A stretch of DNA of 64,000 nucleotides. It comes from an uncultured beta proteobacterium (GTDB lineage Bacteria > Pseudomonadota > Gammaproteobacteria > Burkholderiales > SG8-41). Both the position numbers and the translations under genes were made by a program. The number at the start of each line of letters is the position of its first letter. The stretch's first letter is position 1. The notes under the pieces are model-generated. The model ran no database searches. It saw only the letters and a list, made by a program, of their open reading frames with translations, and was not told the origin of the DNA. The DNA is taken from the NCBI GenBank assembly GCA_903889565.1, contig CAISYC010000048.1:65680-129679 (forward strand). The letters run 5' to 3'. Of the stretch, positions 36,200-46,306 are shown piece by piece.

Positions 36200-37225
36200 A
36201 TGACCACAGTCCGCGATCCGTTTGCGCAATACAGTCTTGACCCGCAACGCCGGCGCCTGCTCGCCGCACTCGGCGGCGCCGGTGTCACCGCCGCGTTCGG
36301 CGGTTGCGCCACGCCGTCAGGCAATGATAGCGCGGGGCTTGCCCGCGCCACCGCCGTCAATCATCTGTCCTATGCGGTGACCGATTACGCGCGCACGCGC
36401 GATTTTTATGTCGATCTGCTCGGCATGAAGGTGGCCTGGGACAACGGCAAGATGTGCGGACTCGAATTCGGCGATCCGGCGCGCCCCGAAGGCATCTACA
36501 TCGTGCCGGCCAAAGCCGGTGAAAAAGCCGCGGTCACCCACATCGGTTATTCGATCGACGATTTCGTCGGCAACAAGGCGCGCATCGCCGCCGAACTCAC
36601 GCGCCAGCAGCTCAAATTCAAGGCCGATACCGAGTGGGGCTGGACGCTCGACGATCGCGCCGGCTACATGATTCACTTCATTTCCGAAACCGGCATCTTT
36701 CCGGGCGCCAGCGAGCCCTGCATGGTGATCAACTCCGACAAATGCAGGACGGCAAACGCCGCGGGCCTGAAAAATCTGGCGAGCGCGCCGCGACCCGGCG
36801 GCCGCGGCTTCACGGCCACCGCCTTCAGCCACATCGTGCTGTGCGTAGATGACATCGTGAAAACACGCGACTGGTACCAGCAGATGTTCGGCATGCGGCC
36901 GATCTATTACAAGGCCGACGAACCGAACGCGCAGGCGATGCTGCGCTTCGGCAACGACACGCTTTATCTGCGCAACAGCAAGCGCGCCGGCGGCAAGCCA
37001 TACGTCGATCACTTCGCGTTTGAAATCGAGAATTACGAACAGAACCGCGTCGAGACCGAACTCAAACGCCGCGGGTATAACCCGCTGCCGGATTCGAAAC
37101 TCGGCTGGACCATACAGGACCCGGAAGGCATGCGCATCGAAATCGCCGGCAAGGGTCTGCCCGAATACATTGCCACTCAATGCAAAGGGCGCGCGCCCGA
37201 TTGCCCGGGCGGCGCGCGCGGCTGA
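36200..37225 (+). CDS. Exported two-domain VOC (glyoxalase/dioxygenase superfamily) protein
   Basis: 341 residues. An N-terminal Arg-rich export signal (PQRRRLLAALGGAGVTAAF) ending in a lipobox-like FGGC suggests Tat export and possible lipidation. Two VOC domains follow: one from NHLSYAVTDYARTRDFYVDL to about residue 165, the second from FSHIVLCVDDIVKTRDWYQQ to KLGWTIQDPEGMRIEIAG. Paired VOC modules form one metal site in extradiol dioxygenases and glyoxalases. GGAGG lies nine bases before the ATG. Function unknown; an exported VOC protein is unusual. Confidence 0.82.
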   Translation: MTTVRDPFAQYSLDPQRRRLLAALGGAGVTAAFGGCATPSGNDSAGLARATAVNHLSYAVTDYARTRDFYVDLLGMKVAWDNGKMCGLEFGDPARPEGIYIVPAKAGEKAAVTHIGYSIDDFVGNKARIAAELTRQQLKFKADTEWGWTLDDRAGYMIHFISETGIFPGASEPCMVINSDKCRTANAAGLKNLASAPRPGGRGFTATAFSHIVLCVDDIVKTRDWYQQMFGMRPIYYKADEPNAQAMLRFGNDTLYLRNSKRAGGKPYVDHFAFEIENYEQNRVETELKRRGYNPLPDSKLGWTIQDPEGMRIEIAGKGLPEYIATQCKGRAPDCPGGARG

Positions 37226-37240
37226 AGCAGCAACGCCGTT

Positions 37241-39445
<2,205 letters not shown>

Positions 39446-39649
39446 CACTGTCTCCGTCGCCGCCCGTCTCGCCGCAAACCGCCGCATGCAATAGCGGCGC
39501 AGAGGGCCGCGGCAAAACAACGGTCCCCTGCGCGATTAACGGCAGCCCGGTGGCCCGACTTGAATTTCGGTCGCGGCCGCCCATCGCGCCTCTGTAATAG
39601 AGGCTAAAATCCGGCAAAACAATTTTGTCGCGCCCTGAGGAGAAAATCG

Positions 39650-40618
39650 ATGCGCCCCGTTCCGTCCGCCGCCGCGCTGCTTGTTGGCATCGCCGCCTGC
39701 TGTTCGTCGTTTGCGCAGAACTATCCGTCGAAACCGGTGCGCGTCATCGTCCCGTTCGCCGCCGGCGGCGGCCTCGACATCGTGCTGCGTCCGCTGCTGC
39801 AGAAAATGAGCGAAAGCATGCACCAGCAGTTCGTCATCGACGTGCGTGCCGGCGCCAACGGCATCATCGGCACCGAAATCGGCGCCAAGGCGCCGGCTGA
39901 CGGCTATACGCTGATCGGCGCCACCACCGGTTCGATCACCATCAATCCCAGCGTCTATCCGAAGCTGCCTTTCGACGTAAACCGCGATCTGGTGGCAGTG
40001 AGCAACGTCGGCGCCACCTCGTTCGTGATGGTGGTGCATCCCTCGCTCAATGTGCAGAACGTGCGCGAGTTCATCGCGCTGGCGAAAAAACATCCCGGAG
40101 AGCTGACCTACGGTTCGCCGGGCATCGGCGGCACCAATCACCTCGCTGCGGAATATTTTCTCCAGCAGACGGGCACGACGATGGTCCACGTGCCCTACAA
40201 GGGCAGCCAGCCGCTGATCGCCGACCTGATCGGCGGCCACGTCATCATGGGCTTCGATTCGATGATGGCAACCATGCCGCAGGTGCGCGCCGGACGCCTG
40301 CGCGCAATGGGTGTGGCCGCGGCCAGGCGCTCGCCGGTGGCCCCCGAAGTACCAACGCTGGCCGAGGCCGGCGGTCCTGCGCTCGTCATCGGATCGTGGT
40401 ACGGCCTGCTCGCACCAGCCGGCACGCCGCGCGAAATCATCGCAAAACTGAATGCCGAAATCACCAAGGCGCTGGCGATTCCGGAACTGCGCGAACGCTA
40501 TCAATCGACCGGACTTGAACCGATCGGCAATTCATCGGAACAGTTCGCCGTCGAAATCCGCGACGACACCGCGCGCTGGGGCAAGGTCGCGCGTACCGCC
40601 AACGTGCGCGCGGAATAA
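39650..40618 (+). CDS. Bug/TctC substrate-binding protein, copy 3
   Basis: 322 residues. Signal peptide MRPVPSAAALLVGIAACCSSFA, then NYPSKPVRVIVPFAAGGGLD, RAGANGIIGTEIGAKAPADG, HVPYKGSQPLIADLIGGHV and LLAPAGTPREIIAKLNAEI, all Bug hallmarks. GAGGAG lies upstream of the ATG. Divergent from the hybrid kinase, which might sense the same solute (inference only). Converges with a small lipoprotein gene. Confidence 0.93.
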   Translation: MRPVPSAAALLVGIAACCSSFAQNYPSKPVRVIVPFAAGGGLDIVLRPLLQKMSESMHQQFVIDVRAGANGIIGTEIGAKAPADGYTLIGATTGSITINPSVYPKLPFDVNRDLVAVSNVGATSFVMVVHPSLNVQNVREFIALAKKHPGELTYGSPGIGGTNHLAAEYFLQQTGTTMVHVPYKGSQPLIADLIGGHVIMGFDSMMATMPQVRAGRLRAMGVAAARRSPVAPEVPTLAEAGGPALVIGSWYGLLAPAGTPREIIAKLNAEITKALAIPELRERYQSTGLEPIGNSSEQFAVEIRDDTARWGKVARTANVRAE

Positions 40619-40626
40619 ACACCGGG

Positions 40627-40830
40627 CTATTTCGCTTCGTTGTCTTTTTCAGCGCGCTGCTGCATCTGCTGCATGGCGTCTTCGACCTTGGCCTGGGTGC
40701 GCTCCATGGTCTTCTTGCCTTCTTCGATTTCCTGCTTCTTGATCACCGCGCCAGTGGCGGCGGTGGTCGCGGTTTCGACGCCGCAGGCGGCCAGCGACAA
40801 CAACGATACGACGGCAATGGCGGTTTTCAT
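40627..40830 (-). CDS. Small lipoprotein of unknown function
   Basis: 67 residues. MKTAIAVVSLLSLAAC gives a clear lipobox; the mature part is a short charged helix (QEIEEGKKTMERTQAKVEDA) ending EKDNEAK, likely coiled coil. ATG 40830 has GGAG seven bases upstream; ATG 40836 is in frame just before. No family recognised. It lies eight bases from the end of the convergent Bug gene. Confidence 0.7.
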   Translation of the reverse strand: MKTAIAVVSLLSLAACGVETATTAATGAVIKKQEIEEGKKTMERTQAKVEDAMQQMQQRAEKDNEAK

Positions 40831-41059
40831 CGGCATGCTCCGCAAACTGGGCCGCGCCAATGGCGGCCGGTCAAACAGTGTAACGCTCAATCCGCTTCGA
40901 TGCGCGCGGCCCTGACCAGGCGGCGCCATTTCGCGAGCACGACCGCGAAGCACAGTAGCCGCACGGAAAACCCCGCCATCTCGCCAACGTCACGGTTACC
41001 GCAGGCGGGCTGGTATCGATTGCAATAACCGGCATGCGCTCATCGGTCCACCCCCGCGC

Positions 41060-42031
41060 CTATTCGACCTTGAGTTTCAACGAACGCACGATGCGGCCGT
41101 TTTTCTGCATTTCGCTGCGGATGAATGCATCGAACTCCGCCGGCGTCATCGCCCCCGCGGTGAGACCGATGCGCAACAGCGCTTCGTTGACCTCGGGCAG
41201 TTGCAGCGCGCGGCCGATTTCGACGCTGAGTTTATCGACCGCCGGCTTCGGCGTGCCGGCGCGCACCACCGCGCCGAACCAGTTGGTGGCATCGAAGCCC
41301 GCATAGCCGGATTCCGCCACCGTCGGCACCTGCGGCACCGCGGCCGAACGCGCCAGCGAAGTCACCGCGATCGCGCGCACGCGCCCCGAGGCCAGATACG
41401 GCGAACATTCGAGCACGTTGCCGACCATCATGCTGGTGTGACCGCCGAGCAGCGCGACGGTCGCCGGACCGCCGCCGCCGTACGGCACGTTGATCAATTC
41501 AATGCCGGCGGCTTCGCGAAACAATTCGCCGGCGATGCGCCCGCCACCGAGGATGCTGGCCACCCCCCACGTCAGCTGGCGCGGCCGCGCGCGGGCGAGT
41601 GCGACGAGCTCGCGCACCGTGCGCACCGGCAGCGACGGATGCACGCAGATGATGAGCGGGTTGTAGGCGACGCGGCTGACACCCGCAAAATCGTTCAGCG
41701 AATCGTACGGCAAGCCCGCATGCGCCGACGGATTGACGGTGAAACTGGTCGCCATCAGCAACAGCGTATTGCCGTCGGGCGCAGCGCGCGCGACCGCCTC
41801 GCTGCCGATCACCGTATTTGCGCCGGGCCGGTTGTCGATGACGAAATTCTGGCCCAGGCCGCGGCTCATCGGCGCCGACAGCGCGCGCGCCAGCGTATCG
41901 ACCGCGCCGCCCGGCGGAAACGGCACCACCACGCGCAGGGCTCTCACCGCATCCTGTGCGCCGGCCGGCGTCACACAGCATGCCGGCGCGATGAGCAGCA
42001 AAATTCCCGCGATACTATGCAGGCGTTTCAT
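41060..42031 (-). CDS. Bug/TctC substrate-binding protein, copy 4
   Basis: 323 residues. Signal peptide ending TPAGAQ, then ALRVVVPFPPGGAVDTLARA, RPGANTVIGSEAVARAAPDG, INVPYGGGGPATVALLGGH (the usual HVPYKG is altered to NVPYGG) and VRAGTPKPAVDKLSVEIGRA. Follows copy 5 on the same strand six bases downstream, so the two are an operon. The altered loop might mean a different ligand. Confidence 0.92.
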   Translation of the reverse strand: MKRLHSIAGILLLIAPACCVTPAGAQDAVRALRVVVPFPPGGAVDTLARALSAPMSRGLGQNFVIDNRPGANTVIGSEAVARAAPDGNTLLLMATSFTVNPSAHAGLPYDSLNDFAGVSRVAYNPLIICVHPSLPVRTVRELVALARARPRQLTWGVASILGGGRIAGELFREAAGIELINVPYGGGGPATVALLGGHTSMMVGNVLECSPYLASGRVRAIAVTSLARSAAVPQVPTVAESGYAGFDATNWFGAVVRAGTPKPAVDKLSVEIGRALQLPEVNEALLRIGLTAGAMTPAEFDAFIRSEMQKNGRIVRSLKLKVE

Positions 42032-42037
42032 CGCGGC

Positions 42038-43000
42038 TCAATCCGCTTTTGCACCCGCGGCTTTCAACACCTTGCCGCGGATCGCGATTTCATTGCGCAC
42101 CATCGCATCGAATTCGGCCGGTGTGGTCGGCCGCGCGGTGGCGCCGAGGCTGGCCAGTTTTTCGGTGATGTCGGGCAGGCGCAGGATGCGGCCGACCTCC
42201 TGCGCGAGTTGATCGATCACCGCCCGCGGCGTGCGCACGGGCGCGATCAGGCCGTACCAGCCGTCGTAATGAAATCCCGGCAGCGCGGCCTCCGCCACCG
42301 TCGGCACTTCGGGCAGCGCGGGCAGGCGCTCGCGCGTGGTGATCGCCAGCGCCTGCAGGCGGCCGCTCCTGACCAGCGGGATCGCCGGCACCACCGAGGT
42401 GACGACAAACTGGATGCGGCCGGCGATGGCGTCGTTGAGCGCCTCGGGCGTGCCTTTGTACGGCACGTGCACAATCTCGATGTGCGCCGCCAGTTTGAAA
42501 AACTCGCCGCCGACATGCGTGCCGCTGCCGATACCCGAGGAACCGAAATTGATCTGCCCGGGCTTCTGCTGCGCCAGCGCAATCAACTCGCGCAGCGTTT
42601 TGATACCGAGTGCGGGCGACGTTGCGATCAGCATCGGCGTGCTGCCGATCTGGGTGACGCCGGCAAAATCCTTCAGCGTGTCGTACGGCAAATTCGGATA
42701 CAGCGCGGCGCTGCCGGCAAACACCGAGGAGGCCAGCATCAGCGTGTGGCCGTCGGGCGGCGAGCCGGCGACGATGGCGCCGGCGACGGTGCCGCCGGCG
42801 CTCGCCCGGTTGTCGATCACCACCGGCTGCTTCCAGCTATCAACCAGTTTCGGCGCGAGCATGCGCGCAATCACATCGGTCGCGCTGCCCGGCGTGAACG
42901 GCACCACCATGCGAATCGGCTTGTTCGGGTAGCCGGCAACGGCCGGCAAGGGCGACAACAACAATGCGACCGCCGCCGCAACCAAAAAATTCCCTCGCAT
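42038..43000 (-). CDS. Bug/TctC substrate-binding protein, copy 5
   Basis: 320 residues. Signal peptide MRGNFLVAAAVALLLSPLPAVA, then YPNKPIRMVVPFTPGSATDV, RASAGGTVAGAIVAGSPPDG, HVPYKGTPEALNDAIAGRIQ and LIAPVRTPRAVIDQLAQEV. GGGGGA precedes ATG 43000. Tandem with copy 4 but clearly divergent from it. As with the others, no TctA/TctB genes are present. Confidence 0.93.
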   Translation of the reverse strand: MRGNFLVAAAVALLLSPLPAVAGYPNKPIRMVVPFTPGSATDVIARMLAPKLVDSWKQPVVIDNRASAGGTVAGAIVAGSPPDGHTLMLASSVFAGSAALYPNLPYDTLKDFAGVTQIGSTPMLIATSPALGIKTLRELIALAQQKPGQINFGSSGIGSGTHVGGEFFKLAAHIEIVHVPYKGTPEALNDAIAGRIQFVVTSVVPAIPLVRSGRLQALAITTRERLPALPEVPTVAEAALPGFHYDGWYGLIAPVRTPRAVIDQLAQEVGRILRLPDITEKLASLGATARPTTPAEFDAMVRNEIAIRGKVLKAAGAKAD

Positions 43001-43180
43001 CAATCCCCCATGGAGCGGTTGCCATCCGCGCAATCGTTCGCTTCAACCGGTGTTTTTTGCCTAGCTTACGCCCGGGGCGCCGGCGGCGTCCATGTTCGCG
43101 CGTGGTGCACGCCACGACGCACAGGCATACACTTGAACCCCGTCCGCATGATGATTGCGGACAAACGCAAGGGGGCGCGA

Positions 43181-43615
43181 ATGAAAACAATTGCCATGTT
43201 CTCCAGCAGCGTATTGGCCCTGACCCTGGCGACAGGCCTCAATGCCGCGAACAGCCGCGATGACGCCGCGGCCGGCGGTGTGAACTGGGCCTGCAATCAG
43301 GAGCACGACGCCTATTTCCATGTCTCCTGCGTGCCGCAGCGCACACGCGCGGACACCGCGACGGCGCCGGCCGATACACTGCGCGAGCGCGATGCCGCGC
43401 CGGTTGCGCATGGTCATGACATGCGACCGGTCACCTTGCGCGGCGAGGCCGAAGTATTTTCCACGCGCGCGTGGCGCATACCGCTGTATTCGCAACCGGC
43501 GAGCGCAGCCTCGGCAGCCGGCCTGCTCGAAACCGTGCTGTGCGGCGGCGCTGCAGACTGCCGTGTTGATTATGCGGACGATGGACGCACCAGCGCATCG
43601 CCCCGGGCTCAGTAG
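43181..43615 (+). CDS. Secreted protein of unknown function beside the cytochrome genes
   Basis: 144 residues. Signal peptide MKTIAMFSSSVLALTLATGLNAA, then a polar domain with four cysteines (WACNQ, VSCVP, VLCGG, DCRVD) that could form two disulfides. No heme motif and no recognised family. GGGGGCG precedes the ATG. It converges with the 12-heme cytochrome gene, overlapping its last bases by seven. Confidence 0.65.
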   Translation: MKTIAMFSSSVLALTLATGLNAANSRDDAAAGGVNWACNQEHDAYFHVSCVPQRTRADTATAPADTLRERDAAPVAHGHDMRPVTLRGEAEVFSTRAWRIPLYSQPASAASAAGLLETVLCGGAADCRVDYADDGRTSASPRAQ

Positions 43616-45282
43616 CTGCGTCCGTTGTGCGACTCGCCGTGACAGTTGAGATAGCACTTTCTGGCGACCGTATCGACATACAGCTTGGCGGCAGCACCGG
43701 TGCCGACCGGCGTGTTATCGGTGGTTGAAAGATTGATCAGCCGGCTGTTGTAAGTCGTATTGCCCTGTGTGCTGCTGATGCCGTGCGGGTCGTGGCAGGC
43801 CTTGCAGCCGTAGCGCAGGTGCTCCGAGCGGTTGTGCGGCGATTCGCGCGTGACCACCGTCTGGCTGTGGCATTTGTAGCAGATGTCGCCCGCCGTCGGC
43901 GCGGCGGTCAGCGCATGCGGCCTTTCGAGCAACGCAAAATTGGTCGAACCATGCGGACCGTTCGGTCCGGTGCCGCCGGCGCCCGGCCCCGCATTGTTGT
44001 TGTGGCAATCGCTGCACTTGATCACGCTGGCCGTATTCCACGGCGCGACCAGGCTCGGCACATTGGCGCTGCGGCCGGGCCCGGCCACCGGGTGAAATGA
44101 AGGATTGAGCGTGTCGAATTCGAGCCGCGTATTGGTCTGCGCGAGCTGGCGCGTCGTGTATGGCGCCGGCTTGCCGTTACTGTCGGCGTGACAACGCAGG
44201 CAGATCTGGTACTCGGCGGTCGCCGGATTGATTTCGCTGCCGGCGATGTTGACGCCGCGCACGCCCGCCAGCGAACCGGCCAGCACGCCGCCGCTCGCAT
44301 TGCTGGCATGCGGATTGTGGCAATCGACACATTCGACATGGCGCGACTGCACCACCGCGGGTTCGACCGGATCATGCACGCCGGTGGTCGATGCTACCGG
44401 ATGGAGCGACGACTTGGCGAATTCGGACTGTATGTTTTTCGCGGCAACATTGCCGTTGTGACAGGAATAGCAGTTGTTTTCCTCGGCAGCGTAGTTGAGA
44501 TTCCATTTTTTGCCGCCCGCGGTGTGCGGCCGGTGGCAGTTCTCGCAGGCGTTGACCGCCACGGTGGTGCCGCTGGTGTGCGGCCACGGATTGGTGCCGG
44601 CACCGTTCCACGTCTTGCCCGACAGCCGGTGATCGCTCAGGCTCCAGTAGTTCTTGACGTGACAGGTCTGGCACAACGCTGAGGCCTGATTGGGGATCAC
44701 CAGAAATTTTCCGTTGCTGTCGTCGTGGGCGTCGTGACAACTCGTGCACTGCAATTGCCCCGATGCGTCGAGCCTGACGCGTCCGGTCAGCGTCGATGGC
44801 GCCACCAGTTCGCCGCGGGTCGCCGCCAGCGCCGCGGTATAGGGGATCGAAACCGGATGATCGCCTGAAAGGTCGGTGCCCAGATTGCTCGCCGAACCGG
44901 CCGGCATGGTCGTCACGCCGCCGGCCATGGTAATGGTCGAGGCGCGGTTCAAGACATCACCGAGCGCAATGGTGCCGTCGTGGCAACTCAGACACAACAG
45001 CGAAGCCCCGGTGGGCTGGCCGGCGTTGGCCTTCGCGGTCGAACTGCTGTACGGCACATAGCTGCCGCCCGGCGTGCGACGATTCCACAACGGCGCGGTC
45101 GGACTGCTGTTGTGCGGCGCATGACAGAAAATGCAGACCTGCGCCTCGCCCGCCGCCTTGACCGTGCCCGGACCGCTCGCCGAAAGATTGTGTTTGCTGG
45201 TGGCGAGCGCCGCCAGCGCGCCGCCGGCGCCGCACCACGCTGACAACAGGAGCAAACCGGCAAGCCAATTACGCCACCTCAT
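43609..45282 (-). CDS. Multiheme c-type cytochrome (11 CXXCH plus one CXXXCH)
   Basis: 557 residues with a signal peptide (LAGLLLLSAWCGAGGALA). Heme motifs in order: CIFCH, CLSCH, CTSCH, CQTCH, CENCH, CYSCH, CVDCH, CLRCH, CSDCH, CYKCH, CKACH, and finally CYLNCH, which has three residues between the cysteines. The segment CHAPHNSSPTAPLW and CLSCHDGTIALGDV place it in the doubled-CXXCH/cytochrome c3-like group found in metal-reducing bacteria. The first four hemes match the separate tetraheme protein of this locus. The ATG overlaps the stop of the upstream NHL gene (ATGA). Likely periplasmic or outer-surface electron carrier. Confidence 0.93.
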   Translation of the reverse strand: MRWRNWLAGLLLLSAWCGAGGALAALATSKHNLSASGPGTVKAAGEAQVCIFCHAPHNSSPTAPLWNRRTPGGSYVPYSSSTAKANAGQPTGASLLCLSCHDGTIALGDVLNRASTITMAGGVTTMPAGSASNLGTDLSGDHPVSIPYTAALAATRGELVAPSTLTGRVRLDASGQLQCTSCHDAHDDSNGKFLVIPNQASALCQTCHVKNYWSLSDHRLSGKTWNGAGTNPWPHTSGTTVAVNACENCHRPHTAGGKKWNLNYAAEENNCYSCHNGNVAAKNIQSEFAKSSLHPVASTTGVHDPVEPAVVQSRHVECVDCHNPHASNASGGVLAGSLAGVRGVNIAGSEINPATAEYQICLRCHADSNGKPAPYTTRQLAQTNTRLEFDTLNPSFHPVAGPGRSANVPSLVAPWNTASVIKCSDCHNNNAGPGAGGTGPNGPHGSTNFALLERPHALTAAPTAGDICYKCHSQTVVTRESPHNRSEHLRYGCKACHDPHGISSTQGNTTYNSRLINLSTTDNTPVGTGAAAKLYVDTVARKCYLNCHGESHNGRSY

Positions 45283-46304
45283 CCGGCACCGCCGACATAA
45301 CGAAATACCTGCACCCGGCGGTTGAACGAATCGGCGACATAGATGGTGTCGTCGTCGCCGATAAAAATGCCGGCAGGCAGCCAGAATTCGCCGCGTTCGT
45401 GTCCGAGCGCGCCAACCGACAGCAGCAGTCGCCCCTGCTCGTCGAACACCTGCATGGCGTTAAACAGGGCGTCGATGACGTAGATATGGCCGGCGCGATC
45501 TGCCGCCACTCCCTTCTGTCGCAACTGGTCTCCCGCGCCGTCGCCGCTCTGTCCAAACTTGCCGACAAAGCGGCCCTGCGGATCGAACATCTGAATGCGA
45601 AAATTCAGCGAGTCGGTGACATACAGGCGCCCCTGCGCATTGCACCACAGCAGCGTCGGAAAATTGAATTCGCCGTCGCCGGCGCCGCGCGTACCGATCC
45701 GTTCAAGCAGTTCGCCGCTGCGGTCGAACATCAGCAGTTGATGCGCGGCGGTGTCAACGACATACAGCCCGCCCGTGGCCCGATCCACCGCAATGCCGGT
45801 GGGCTGCTTTAATGTCGCGCGCAACGCGATGCGTTCCGCCGCCCTGGCGCCGCGCTTGATGACGAACACCGCCGCCAGCACGGAATCGGTAACATAGACC
45901 TCGCCTGCCGCGCCGGCCGCCAGCCCGACCGGCGACGGCAATGCGCCGCCATCGACCGCATGCAGCAACGCGTAGTCGCCGCTGGCGCGATCGAATCGAT
46001 GCACGCCTTTGGCCCCCGGATCGGCGACGTAGATCACGCCCTCGGCCACGACCACCGCCATCGGCCGCTGCAGCCGCGATTCGCTGCCACCGAACAGAGC
46101 ATCGGCGATGCGCTGGAAAAAACCGCGCTGGATGCCGAGATCGGCGGGTTGCGCAAAACTCATGACATGGGCGATACGCGGCGGGTCCGGCGCCGGCGGC
46201 CACAACAGCGGCGCTTCGGCCACCGGCCTCGGCACAACCTCGGCGCAGGCCGCGAGCAACAGCGCAAACAGAAGCAATGCGATCCGCGCAGTGAATCCAC
46301 ACAT
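45279..46304 (-). CDS. NHL-repeat beta-propeller lipoprotein (second)
   Basis: 341 residues. Lipobox LLLAAC after MCGFTARIALLLFA. The body is a run of NHL repeats, each with a GIAVD..G.LYVVD-type strand pair: RPMAVVVAEGVIYVADPGAK, SPVGLAAGAAGEVYVTDS, QPTGIAVDRATGGLYVVDTA, NFPTLLWCNAQGRLYVTDSL, QKGVAADRAGHIYVIDALFN and LPAGIFIGDDDTIYVADSFN, i.e. a six-bladed propeller. It follows the barrel gene by two bases and overlaps the 12-heme gene. Lipid-anchored propellers in such loci probably act as scaffolds. Confidence 0.9.
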   Translation of the reverse strand: MCGFTARIALLLFALLLAACAEVVPRPVAEAPLLWPPAPDPPRIAHVMSFAQPADLGIQRGFFQRIADALFGGSESRLQRPMAVVVAEGVIYVADPGAKGVHRFDRASGDYALLHAVDGGALPSPVGLAAGAAGEVYVTDSVLAAVFVIKRGARAAERIALRATLKQPTGIAVDRATGGLYVVDTAAHQLLMFDRSGELLERIGTRGAGDGEFNFPTLLWCNAQGRLYVTDSLNFRIQMFDPQGRFVGKFGQSGDGAGDQLRQKGVAADRAGHIYVIDALFNAMQVFDEQGRLLLSVGALGHERGEFWLPAGIFIGDDDTIYVADSFNRRVQVFRYVGGAG

Positions 46305-46306
46305 GC

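Noticed and set aside
41201-43180. Long plus-strand open frame running opposite two Bug genes into the small secreted protein
   Set aside because: Only the last 144 codons (from 43181) have a ribosome site and signal peptide; the rest is a shadow of the Bug genes.
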